Assembly (NCBI GenBank): GCA_002483105.1
Contig: DLHG01000015.1
Location: 380,197-444,196 of the forward strand
Origin: Bacteroidetes bacterium UBA7674
Lineage (GTDB): Bacteria > Bacteroidota > Bacteroidia > Chitinophagales > Chitinophagaceae
Direction of reading: 5' to 3'
DNA length: 64,000 nucleotides
Under the pieces are notes generated by a model that worked only from the letters and a program-made list of their open reading frames with translations, made no database searches and was not told the DNA's origin. The translations under genes were made by a program, and so were the position numbers. The stretch's first letter is position 1. Each line of letters opens with the position of its first letter. This document shows positions 34,180 to 42,900 of this stretch, piece after piece.

Positions 34180-34200
34180 AACATATTTAAAATATATTTT

Positions 34201-36600
34201 ATGATTCCAAACCCAATATCCGTTTCTTTCAAACTGGATGACGGTCGCGAAATAAGCATCGAAACGGGCAGACTGGCCCGTCAAGCGGACGGTGCTGTTG
34301 TTGTTCGTATGGGCAACTGTATGTTGCTGGCTACTGTAGTAGCAAATCCTGAGCCTAAGCCGGGACAATCTTTCTTCCCCCTTACTGTTGACTATCAAGA
34401 GAAATTTGCATCGGCAGGTCGTATACCAGGTTCATTCTTCAAACGTGAAGGCCGCCTGAGCGATTCCGAAATACTTATCTCACGTTTAATTGACCGCGCA
34501 CTGCGTCCTTTATTCCCTGATGATTACCTGTGCGAAGTACAGGTATTAGTTACGCTGATATCATCTGATCCTGAAGTAATGCCTGATTCACTGGCGTGCT
34601 TAGCTGCTTCTGCGGCCCTTGCAATTTCTGATGTTCCTATACAGGAAATTATTTCTGAAGTACGTGTTGCACGTATCAACGGTGAATTCCAGATCAATCC
34701 TTACCGTACTCCTTTGAAAGAAGCAGACCTTGATTTCATCATCGCCGCTACTGAGAAGAACATCATGATGGTGGAAGGCCAGGCGCAAGAGTGCCAGGAA
34801 GCTGACCTATTGAAAGCTATCGAACTGGGACACAATGCTATCCGTGCACAAGTGAAGATCCAACAAGAGCTTCGCGACAAGATAGGCGGAAAAACTAAAC
34901 GTGAATACACTAAGCCTTATACTAACCCTGCATTGGAAGATCGCATACGCGCCTTCGGTGCAGAGAAAATGTACCAGGTAGCTAAAGGTGCTCTTGGCAA
35001 ACACGAGCGTCGTGAAGCACTCAGGGCTATCAGGACTGAATGGGAAGCTACACTTACTGAAGGTGAATTGACACCTGAAGATGCTGCATTAGTAAGCATG
35101 TATTTCCACGATGTAGAAAAAGAAGTGATCCGCAATATGATGCTGAACGACCGCATACGCCTTGATGGCCGTACGCTGGATAAAGTTCGTCAGCTGACTA
35201 TTGAGTCTGACTTCCTTCCTTCTCCACACGGTTCTGCATTGTTCACACGTGGTGAAACACAATCATTAACTACTGTTACATTAGGTACATCGCAAGATGA
35301 GCTGCTGATAGAAACTGCTGCAACATCTGACTATGTAAACTTTATACTACACTACAACTTCCCTCCATTCTCTACAGGCGAAACAAAGCCTATGCGTGGA
35401 CCGGGCCGTCGTGAAGTAGGCCATGGTAACCTGGCTATGCGTTCCCTGAAGCAAATGATGCCTAAAGACTATCCATATACAGTGCGTATCGTATCTGATA
35501 TCCTGGAGTCTAATGGTTCTTCATCTATGGCTACTGTTTGTGCGGGTTCTCTTGCACTGATGGATGCAGGTGTTCCTTTCCCTAAGCACGTAAGCGGTGT
35601 GGCAATGGGCCTTATCTCGGGTGAGAATGGTAAAGTAGCGATACTTACAGATATCCTTGGTGATGAAGATCACCTGGGTGATATGGACTTTAAAGTAACA
35701 GGAACACGCGATGGTATCTGCGGTATCCAGATGGATATTAAAGTAGATGGCCTGAGCCAGGAAATACTGACACAAGCACTGGAGCAAGCTAAAGCAGGTC
35801 GCCTGCACATTCTTGATGCTATGTATGCAAATACTCCTGCTTTCCGTGCTGAGCTGAAACCACATACGCCACGCATTGAGCAGATCACAATCGATCGTGA
35901 GTTCATTGGTGCTGTGATAGGCCCGGGTGGTAAAATAATTCAAGAAATACAACGTGAGACCGGCGCTACTATCAACATCGAAGAAGTTGAGAACGTAGGT
36001 GGTGTAATAAAAGTATTCGCTTCTGACAAAGCTAAGATCGATGCAGCAATGACATGGATCAAGGGTATAGTAGCAATACCTGAAGTAGGTGAAACTTACG
36101 AAGGTGTAGTGAAGTCTATCATGCCGTTCGGTGCGTTCGTTGAGTTCATGCCGGGCAAGCAAGGTTTACTGCATATATCTGAAGTAAGCTGGAGCCGCCT
36201 GGATAGTCTGGACGGTGTACTGAGCGAAGGTGATAAGATCAAGATAAAGCTGGTAGGTACGGACCCTAAGACGGGTAAGCTGCGCCTGAGCCGCAAAGCC
36301 TTGATGGAAAAACCTGAAGGCTATGTAGAACCGGAACGCCGTGAAGGTGGTGACCGCGGAGATCGTGGTGAGCGCCGCGAACGCCCTGAGCGTCGTGATG
36401 GTGGCAACCGTGACCGTGGTGGAGACCGCAACCGCAGTGGTGGTGGTGAGCGCCGTGAAGGTGGTGGCAACCGCAGTGGCGGAGAGCGTCGTGATGACCG
36501 CCCTAAGCGTGAGAACAATGATGTACAAGCACAACAACCGCAACAAGAGCAACAACCACAGCAGTCTTCGGCACAAGATGATGCAGATTTGGCTCTGTAA
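34201..36600 (+). CDS. pnp: Polyribonucleotide nucleotidyltransferase (PNPase) with Arg/Gly-rich tail
   Basis: From the ATG at 34201 the product has 799 residues: two RNase PH domains (VRMGNCMLLATVVA... and FTRGETQSLTTVTLGTSQDE, with the second-core motif MKPMRGPGRREVGHGNLA-like TKPMRGPGRREVGHG). A KH domain (IDREFIGAVIGPGGKIIQEIQRETGA) and an S1 domain (GETYEGVVKSIMPFGAFVEFMPGKQGLLHISEVSW) follow. It degrades RNA from the 3' end using phosphate. The last 85 or so residues are low complexity, first Arg/Gly/Glu-rich with GGDRGDRGERRERPERRDGG, then Gln-rich. Longer than E. coli PNPase (711) mainly because of this tail. Confidence 0.96.
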   Translation: MIPNPISVSFKLDDGREISIETGRLARQADGAVVVRMGNCMLLATVVANPEPKPGQSFFPLTVDYQEKFASAGRIPGSFFKREGRLSDSEILISRLIDRALRPLFPDDYLCEVQVLVTLISSDPEVMPDSLACLAASAALAISDVPIQEIISEVRVARINGEFQINPYRTPLKEADLDFIIAATEKNIMMVEGQAQECQEADLLKAIELGHNAIRAQVKIQQELRDKIGGKTKREYTKPYTNPALEDRIRAFGAEKMYQVAKGALGKHERREALRAIRTEWEATLTEGELTPEDAALVSMYFHDVEKEVIRNMMLNDRIRLDGRTLDKVRQLTIESDFLPSPHGSALFTRGETQSLTTVTLGTSQDELLIETAATSDYVNFILHYNFPPFSTGETKPMRGPGRREVGHGNLAMRSLKQMMPKDYPYTVRIVSDILESNGSSSMATVCAGSLALMDAGVPFPKHVSGVAMGLISGENGKVAILTDILGDEDHLGDMDFKVTGTRDGICGIQMDIKVDGLSQEILTQALEQAKAGRLHILDAMYANTPAFRAELKPHTPRIEQITIDREFIGAVIGPGGKIIQEIQRETGATINIEEVENVGGVIKVFASDKAKIDAAMTWIKGIVAIPEVGETYEGVVKSIMPFGAFVEFMPGKQGLLHISEVSWSRLDSLDGVLSEGDKIKIKLVGTDPKTGKLRLSRKALMEKPEGYVEPERREGGDRGDRGERRERPERRDGGNRDRGGDRNRSGGGERREGGGNRSGGERRDDRPKRENNDVQAQQPQQEQQPQQSSAQDDADLAL

Positions 36601-36624
36601 GGTTTAGAGTTTTATAGAATTGAA

Positions 36625-36656
36625 AAGCCTCGCTACTTAGCGGGGCTTTATTTTTG
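36625..36656 (+). terminator. Terminator after pnp, overlapping a -7-like element
   Basis: AAGCCTCGCT (36625-36634) pairs with AGCGGGGCTT (36639-36648), with one G-U pair, followed by TATTTTTG. That T-stretch is also an exact TAnnTTTG match (36649-36656) and could start transcription of the downstream AbiV-like gene. Confidence 0.8.
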
Positions 36657-36682
36657 GCTCATTATTTGCCTTTCCTCTTGAG

Positions 36683-37441
36683 ATGAGTAGCAAAACCTTC
36701 TTAACTATACCCAAATCAGAATGCTTGGAAGTTTCCAAACAAGTGCTGGCCAATTCTGAAATAAAGTGGCATTCAGGATTAAAGCTTGCAGAAATCCAAG
36801 ATTTTGGAGGTGCAACATCCATGGCAATTATTAGTGTTGAAGAACTTGTAAAATCATTAGTAATATATTTAGATGGTATCGGCTTTGAAATACGCAATGT
36901 CAAAGGCATAAATAGAATCTTTAGAAATCATCAAGTTCGATACATCATAGCGTATGCTATGTTCGTAATGAGCGTATTTGGTGATGAAATAATCAAATGG
37001 CTACTTGAATATCGAGATAAACCAGAAGAAATCGAGAAATTTCATAGTGCTATTGTTAATAACGAAAAAAAGTTGAAGTCAAAAGTGATGTTTTACTTTT
37101 TTAGAAAATTAATACTTTTAAAAAAAGAATTTAAATGGTTTTCTCAAGTAGATGTCTTTCGGCAAGATGGTTTTTATTGCGATTATCACGAACAATTAAA
37201 GACACCTATCTCAATTACAAAGAAAGACTATGACAAATTAATTGTTCGGTTAGAAAAAGTCAAAACTATAGGAACTGGATTGATGGAATCATTCTCTGAT
37301 GAACACAATACAGAAACGCTACAATACATAAAGAAGCAACTTAGAAAAAACAACGGTTATAAAGGCATGGAAACTGCATTAGCATCCCTAAGCAATACTA
37401 CCGAAAGTCCATTTGCGTTAGTTAGTAAATATTTTAAGTAG
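36683..37441 (+). CDS. AbiV-like HEPN protein (putative phage defence)
   Basis: The 252-residue protein follows the AbiV layout. An N-terminal helix pair has ECLEVSKQVLANSEIKWHSGLKLAEIQDF; SMAIISVEELVKSLVIYLDG matches the 'A..la..slEEi.Ka' helix. RIFRNHQVRYIIAY gives an R78-x4-H83 motif, the form found in HEPN ribonucleases. Near residue 165 VDVFRQDGFYCDYHEQLKTP matches the AbiV 'kqrglYvDy...P' block. AbiV proteins cause abortive infection in lactococci; HEPN domains often cleave RNA. The gene is visibly AT-richer than its neighbours, stands alone between the pnp terminator and a palindromic repeat, and so looks acquired. The family is assigned by pattern reading; target and activity are unknown. 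Confidence 0.68.
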   Translation: MSSKTFLTIPKSECLEVSKQVLANSEIKWHSGLKLAEIQDFGGATSMAIISVEELVKSLVIYLDGIGFEIRNVKGINRIFRNHQVRYIIAYAMFVMSVFGDEIIKWLLEYRDKPEEIEKFHSAIVNNEKKLKSKVMFYFFRKLILLKKEFKWFSQVDVFRQDGFYCDYHEQLKTPISITKKDYDKLIVRLEKVKTIGTGLMESFSDEHNTETLQYIKKQLRKNNGYKGMETALASLSNTTESPFALVSKYFK

Positions 37442-37542
37442 TATATGACATCTGTTAGCGTAAACTCTTGCTTATTATTGCAATCTATTCAACGACATCA
37501 CTACCTCTCAGGAGACCTCTCACTTCACTCGGAGCCGCTTTG

Positions 37543-37569
37543 CGTCACCTCGTTACGTTCGAGGTGACG
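37543..37569. repeat. Palindromic repeat downstream of the AbiV-like gene
   Basis: CGTCACCTCG (37543-37552) pairs with CGAGGTGACG (37560-37569) around TTACGTT. The base composition is much richer in G and C than the AbiV-like gene just upstream. It has no T-run, so it is more likely a dispersed repeat than a terminator. Confidence 0.65.
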
Positions 37570-37597
37570 ACCCTCTTTGGGGCTTCAGCTATAGTGC

Positions 37598-38986
37598 TTA
37601 CTCCTTCACAAACTTCAAACTCCCACCCTCAACACTCAACAGATAAGTACCAATAGCTAGCCTGTTAATATTTAGTACTTCTTTATCCCTACTTATCTTT
37701 CCTTTCATCACTTCCCTGCCCGATATATCAGTGATAGTATACTCCCTGCCTTTGCATTGTTCTATGGTTAATTCATCTTTAGCTGGGTTAGGGTAAACTT
37801 TTATATTCACTTTCTGAGTTGATGTTACATTCTGTGGCGGTGGTATGTACGCGTTGTTCTTCATACGGACGATCTTACAGCGGTTATTCACCAACGTATC
37901 TCCCGGTTGGGTAAACGACCTGTCGCGCACGATAAAGTAAATACTGCCATCAGGAGCCACGCATACATCACGTGTGCGTTCAAAACCATTAATATCATTC
38001 ACGTTCTTTTTAAGATAGTTACGGCGATTGAGAATAGAATCGTGATCGCTGCTTAGTTTGAATACTGCCACACAGCTATCAGGTTGCCAGAGTGTGCCCA
38101 CTATCAGGCAATTCTGCCATTCAGGTATTGCCGGATGGTCGTAGTAGTCAAGTCCTGCCGGGGTCATTATGCCCATATATGCCGGGTTCTTATGGCTGGC
38201 AATGAATGTGGGGGATGCGCAGCTATCAGGATTCATATTACAATAGAAGTTACCGTCAGCCGCAGGCCAACCATAATGGCCACCAAGTGTAATACGGTTT
38301 ATCTCGTCGTGTGTGCTCGGTCCCGAGTGCTCGGTCTCAAATACAGTACCATCAGGAAGCTGCACGATGCCTTGCGAGTTCCTATGACCTATGCTGTATG
38401 TAAAATCAGGGCGAAGGTTTCCGGAAGGATAGGTGCCATCAGGATTCAGTCGCAAGGTGCGACCAACCACAGCACCGATGGTATCATTGGTAAAAGTATA
38501 TTCAGGCGTTGTGAGCCATATCTTGCCATCAATACCTATCATCACCCTGCCGCCTGAGTGCTCGCTCAGGTGCATATAAGACACCAATGTATCCGGCGCG
38601 GTAAGTGTGTCGTTCACTGCATCATAGGTATAGCGTACCAGGTGTGCGAAGGAACTGCCCGAATAGTAATACCCCGTGTCCAGCACCGCGTAGACATAGA
38701 CGGGTGGTGTCATTGTTTTAGGAACAGCCAGGCCACAGAAATAACCGTGAGGTATCCTCAGCAGTTCGGTCATGGTTTGCGTGGCAGAATCCCAGGCCTT
38801 TATGTAGCGGGTATCTGTTATCCAAAGCCTGTCGTCGAATCCCCAGCAGATATCCCAGGGGGCTATCACTTTAGTGGAGTCAACCGCTACTGTTAATGTG
38901 ATGGTAGTACTGTCGAGTTGTAGTATTTGCGCACGTAGATTCTTTGCCGCAATAAACAGCAATAAAAAGAGTAAAATTTTCTTCAT
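37598..38986 (-). CDS. PQQ-dependent sugar-dehydrogenase-like secreted protein with type IX sorting domain
   Basis: The 462-residue protein has a signal peptide (KKILLFLLLFIAAKNLRAQ) and a six-bladed propeller of the glucose/sorbosone dehydrogenase type: LWITDTRYIKAWD, SEHSGGRVMIGIDGKIWLT, YSIGHRNSQGIVQLPDGTVFETEHSGPSTHDEINRITLGGHYGWP (blocks GHRN.QG and EHG/SG...DE.N). The last 75 residues, from KVNIKVYPNPAKDELTIEQ to TYLLSVEGGSLKFVKE, form a type A sorting domain cleaved during type IX export. It is therefore probably released or surface-attached. Substrate unknown; some relatives lack enzymatic activity. Confidence 0.85.
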   Translation of the reverse strand: MKKILLFLLLFIAAKNLRAQILQLDSTTITLTVAVDSTKVIAPWDICWGFDDRLWITDTRYIKAWDSATQTMTELLRIPHGYFCGLAVPKTMTPPVYVYAVLDTGYYYSGSSFAHLVRYTYDAVNDTLTAPDTLVSYMHLSEHSGGRVMIGIDGKIWLTTPEYTFTNDTIGAVVGRTLRLNPDGTYPSGNLRPDFTYSIGHRNSQGIVQLPDGTVFETEHSGPSTHDEINRITLGGHYGWPAADGNFYCNMNPDSCASPTFIASHKNPAYMGIMTPAGLDYYDHPAIPEWQNCLIVGTLWQPDSCVAVFKLSSDHDSILNRRNYLKKNVNDINGFERTRDVCVAPDGSIYFIVRDRSFTQPGDTLVNNRCKIVRMKNNAYIPPPQNVTSTQKVNIKVYPNPAKDELTIEQCKGREYTITDISGREVMKGKISRDKEVLNINRLAIGTYLLSVEGGSLKFVKE

Positions 38987-39190
38987 TCCGAAATGTTTGG
39001 TGGTGAGTGAATGGTGTAAAGGGGAATCGAATTCAGAATGACTAACCTAAAAGTAAACAGAAACTAACAAAACACAAAACAGTATAATGTATTAATTCTA
39101 AGCTAAAATTCTCTTTTACAGACCTGAGGGCATCATGTTTTAATCATAGCCATAAACAAGAATTACAAAACGAGATAAAACTGAACAATT

Positions 39191-39874
39191 ATGAAAAAGA
39201 TGCTATTCTCAGCAGCCGTTCTTTCTACGGTACTATTTGCAGCTTGTAAAAAGGATAAAAGATATGAAGCAAACGGTGGGCAAACGCAGTTGGCGTATAC
39301 GCTTCAGGTTGAAAACCTGAGCACCGGTACACAGCAACGCTCAACAGCAGGAAATATCGTTTGGACAAGTGGTTTTGCCAATCCGGTAAAGATAAAATTT
39401 GAGGCGAAGCAACAGGATTCTAAACTGGAGTATGAAGCAAAGAATGTAGGACAGATAGACCTGTTCGCTCCAAATGCTATCGAGTTTGGCAGCTTTGTTT
39501 TGTCTCCGGGTACTTACAAGGAAATTGAATTAAAAATGTATTTCAGCAAGCACAACTCTGAACCTGCCCTGCAGTTAAATGGCCTTTATACAGGGAATAA
39601 TGTGACTGTGCCGATTATGCTATTGGTAGATGCTTCTTTTGATATTAAGACCGAGCAGAAAGATGTGGTGATAGACAATGGTATGTCTTATGTGGCCGTG
39701 ACCACACTGGACCTGGCCGCCTATACCAGCGATGTATCGGAGAACATGTGGACTAGCGCCGATTTGACCAATGGTGTGATTATCATCTCTAATAACTCGA
39801 ATAAGAACATTTACGACCGTATTCTGAACAACATCAGGGACAAGAAACACAAATGTCATTTTCACCACCATTAA
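39191..39874 (+). CDS. Lipoprotein of unknown function with His-rich end
   Basis: The 227-residue product has a lipoprotein signal (MLFSAAVLSTVLFAACKKDKRYE, lipobox FAAC). The mature part is beta-rich, with QIDLFAPNAIEFGSFVLSPGTYKEIELKMYF, a pattern reminiscent of DUF4382-type lipoproteins ('PGtYtkIel'), but the match is loose. It ends DKKHKCHFHHH, a natural His cluster with one Cys that could bind metal. CKKD after the lipidated Cys fits the Bacteroidota set of lipoproteins; whether it is surface-exposed cannot be told. It has its own terminator. Confidence 0.7.
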   Translation: MKKMLFSAAVLSTVLFAACKKDKRYEANGGQTQLAYTLQVENLSTGTQQRSTAGNIVWTSGFANPVKIKFEAKQQDSKLEYEAKNVGQIDLFAPNAIEFGSFVLSPGTYKEIELKMYFSKHNSEPALQLNGLYTGNNVTVPIMLLVDASFDIKTEQKDVVIDNGMSYVAVTTLDLAAYTSDVSENMWTSADLTNGVIIISNNSNKNIYDRILNNIRDKKHKCHFHHH

Positions 39875-39893
39875 TATATGGTTTGTTTTAGCA

Positions 39894-39932
39894 AAAAGAG
39901 CTTGCTCCGTATGGGGCAAGCTCTTTTGTTTT
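39894..39932 (+). terminator. Terminator after the lipoprotein gene
   Basis: AAAAGAGCTTGCTCC (39894-39908) pairs with GGGGCAAGCTCTTTT (39913-39927) with one G-U pair around GTAT; GTTTTT follows. Confidence 0.88.
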
Positions 39933-39995
39933 TAATAAAATATTGTTCTTGGTAGCCGTGGTAAATCTGAAAAATCCTCCTAATCCTGGTTCAAC

Positions 39996-42900
39996 CTAAC
40001 TAAACAGGAATGCCACATCTTCCTTGGTCAATCTCTTCAGGAAGGCGCTGTCGTCAGACACAAGTTCTGAAGCAAGGGCACGTTTGCGCTCCTGCAATTG
40101 CAGCATCTTTTCCTCAATCGTTTCCTTACAGATAAGACGGTAAGCGAAGATGTTCTTGGTCTGCCCTATACGGTGTGTACGGTCAATGGCTTGTTGCTCC
40201 ACAGCGGGGTTCCACCATGGGTCAACGATATATACATAATCCGCTGCGGTAAGGTTAAGACCCACACCACCCGCTTTCAGGGAGATGAGGAATACGCGGC
40301 AGTCATCATCATTCTGGAACTTCTGTATCGCTACCTCACGTTGCGTAGAGGTAGTGCTACCATCAAAGTAAGCGTATGGTATGTTCTGCTCTTCCAGCTG
40401 CTGCCTGATAAGCGCCAGCATACCAAGGAACTGGGAGAATATAAGTGCCTTGTGGTTGCCTACGTTCTCTATTATCTCACGCATTAGCTCATCCTGTTTC
40501 ACAGAGTGATTCGGGAACTTGTCTTCTTCATTCAGGATAGCAGGGGAATCACATATCTGGCGCAGCTTGGTAAGGCCTTGCAGTATGTGCATCTGCGAGC
40601 GCTCTATACCGCGCTCTTCTATCATACCCAGTATCTGCGACTTGTAGCTGTTGCGGTACGCTTCGTATATCTTACGCTGCTCTGCACCCATTTCGCAGAA
40701 CAGTATCGTTTCTGTTTTTTCAGGCAGGTCTTTTGCCACCTGTTCTTTGGTGCGGCGCAGCAGGAACGGATAGGTCAGTTTTTTCAATTGTTGTTTCACT
40801 TCATCTTCGTGAAACTTATCAATAGGTGTTGCGAACTCGTTCATGAAGAATTCCCTGGTACCCAGCAAGCCTGGATTTAAGAAGTTCATCTGTGCATAGA
40901 GATCGAAGGTATTATTCTGTATAGGCGTACCACTCAGAGCCACACGGTTTTTGGCATTCAGCAATAGTGAGGCTTTGGCCACTTGTGATTGAGGGTTCTT
41001 TATTGATTGCGATTCATCGAGCACCACATGGTCGAACTCAATGTCTTTGAACATCTTGATGTCACTACGCATGGTACCATAGGTAGTGATCACGATATCA
41101 TATGCTTCAAAAGCACGGATAGAAGCATTACGCTTCGGGCCGTGGTGTATAAAGTGCTTCAGTGTAGGGGCGAACTTCTTTATTTCATTCTCCCAGTTGT
41201 ACATCAGCGTGGTAGGGCATACTACCAGGAACTTAGCATTCTCGTTCAGCTCTTTGCTGTGCATGAAGAATGCGAGCGCTTGTACCGTTTTACCAAGACC
41301 CATGTCATCGGCGAGGATACCACCCCAGCCCGCTTCTTTCAGGAATACCAGCCATTGGAAACCCGCCAGTTGATATGGCCGGAGTTCTGCTTTCAGATCT
41401 TTGGGTGGCTCGATAGCACTAAAGTCGCTGGAGATAATTTCAGAAAGGCGAACCTTCTTTTCTTCCAGTTCCTGCTGCAGTGCTTCTTCGTCAATATCAG
41501 CCAGCAGTTCATCCAGTACACTAAAGTGATACTTCTTAATTCGCAGCTTGCCGTTCCTGGCTTCACCCATCTTCAGCAGCAGCGAATACTTGTTGATCCA
41601 GTCTTCAGGGAGCAAACCAATAGAGCCATCACCAAGCTTCACAAAATTTGCCTTCTCGGCAAGCGCTCTCTTTACATCTGTAATAGTAACGGCCTGGTCT
41701 CCGAACACTATCTCTACAGAAGCGTCAAACCAATCTATGCCGCTACTTACCTGAACCCTTGTTTCAGGCTTATTGGTATTAATGCGCAGGTTCTTCAGCT
41801 TGTCGAAACCAAAGAGCTCCACATCCCACTCTTTCATTATTTCCGTGAAGCGGAAGAACCAGTTATTGGCTAATACCGAGCTACCGGGAAGGTAAAAGAA
41901 ATGGTCGCGGGCATTTTGTTGCATATCACTATGCATATTGCGCAGCATATGCGTGAACTGCAGCTCCGCGCTATCATCACGCTCCACTATCCTCACTACA
42001 CCATTGTGCGGTTGTAACACACTGCCGGAGAAACCCCACTTTATTTCAATATCATTATAAACAAAAGACGGCTGCATGATGAACATCTGCTCGCGCTCTT
42101 GTAAGTACAGCCTGTATTTCGGTTTAGTAGTCAGTACATGTTCTACTATTTCATCAGCAAGCTCTATGTGTACGGCATTATTCCATTCCATTACCTTCTG
42201 AGCAAGGAATGTGGGCCATTCTTCATTGCTGATGCGCATCTCACCTGTTGGCAGGAATTGCTCTATCAGTCTCACCTCTGCAATTGTTGCAGCAGAATAC
42301 AAAGTGAAGTCGTGAACAAGCAAAGCCGGATTCAACTGCTGTACCTCATTAAAAGGAACAATAGAAGTACCTAACAGCCACTCTAACGACAACACATATT
42401 CTTTCTTCGCTTTCTCTACTCTTATCTGCGGATGCACGGGCCTTTCGGCAAATGCAACTGATTGTATAGTGGCACTGCTCAATGGCTTGGTATCACTATG
42501 CAGAAAGGAAAGTTGATGATTGCGGAAACGCTCCAGTATCTTCTTGTACTTAGGTAGGAGGTATTCCCATACCTGCTCTTTTACATCTTCACCAGGCTCT
42601 TCCTTCAGTACTTCCTTATAATCATCAAGGAAATCACCGAACGGCAGATTTTTCTTGAGGAACTTTAATATTTCATCGGGAGCAAACTTCCGGATAACTG
42701 GTATCAGGTCACGCTCTGCTTCTTTGTACACAAGTGGGTTGATATACTGGCTCAACTCCAGTTTATGTATCGCCCCAAGGTACTTGGAACCATCTTCATC
42801 TGTAAGCCCATCTATCAATGTGAAATTGACAAATGGATACCATGGCACATTGGTGTCTATCACTATACCCAGACTTCTGTCTTCAGGCTTCACCTCTTCT

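Noticed and set aside
36321..36607. Open frames in the pnp 3' end (Arg/Pro/Ser-rich on the reverse strand, Val/Ala-rich in another forward frame)
   Set aside because: They are shadows of the repetitive GGTGGTGAGCGCCGT-type codons of the PNPase tail; composition is fully explained by the real frame.
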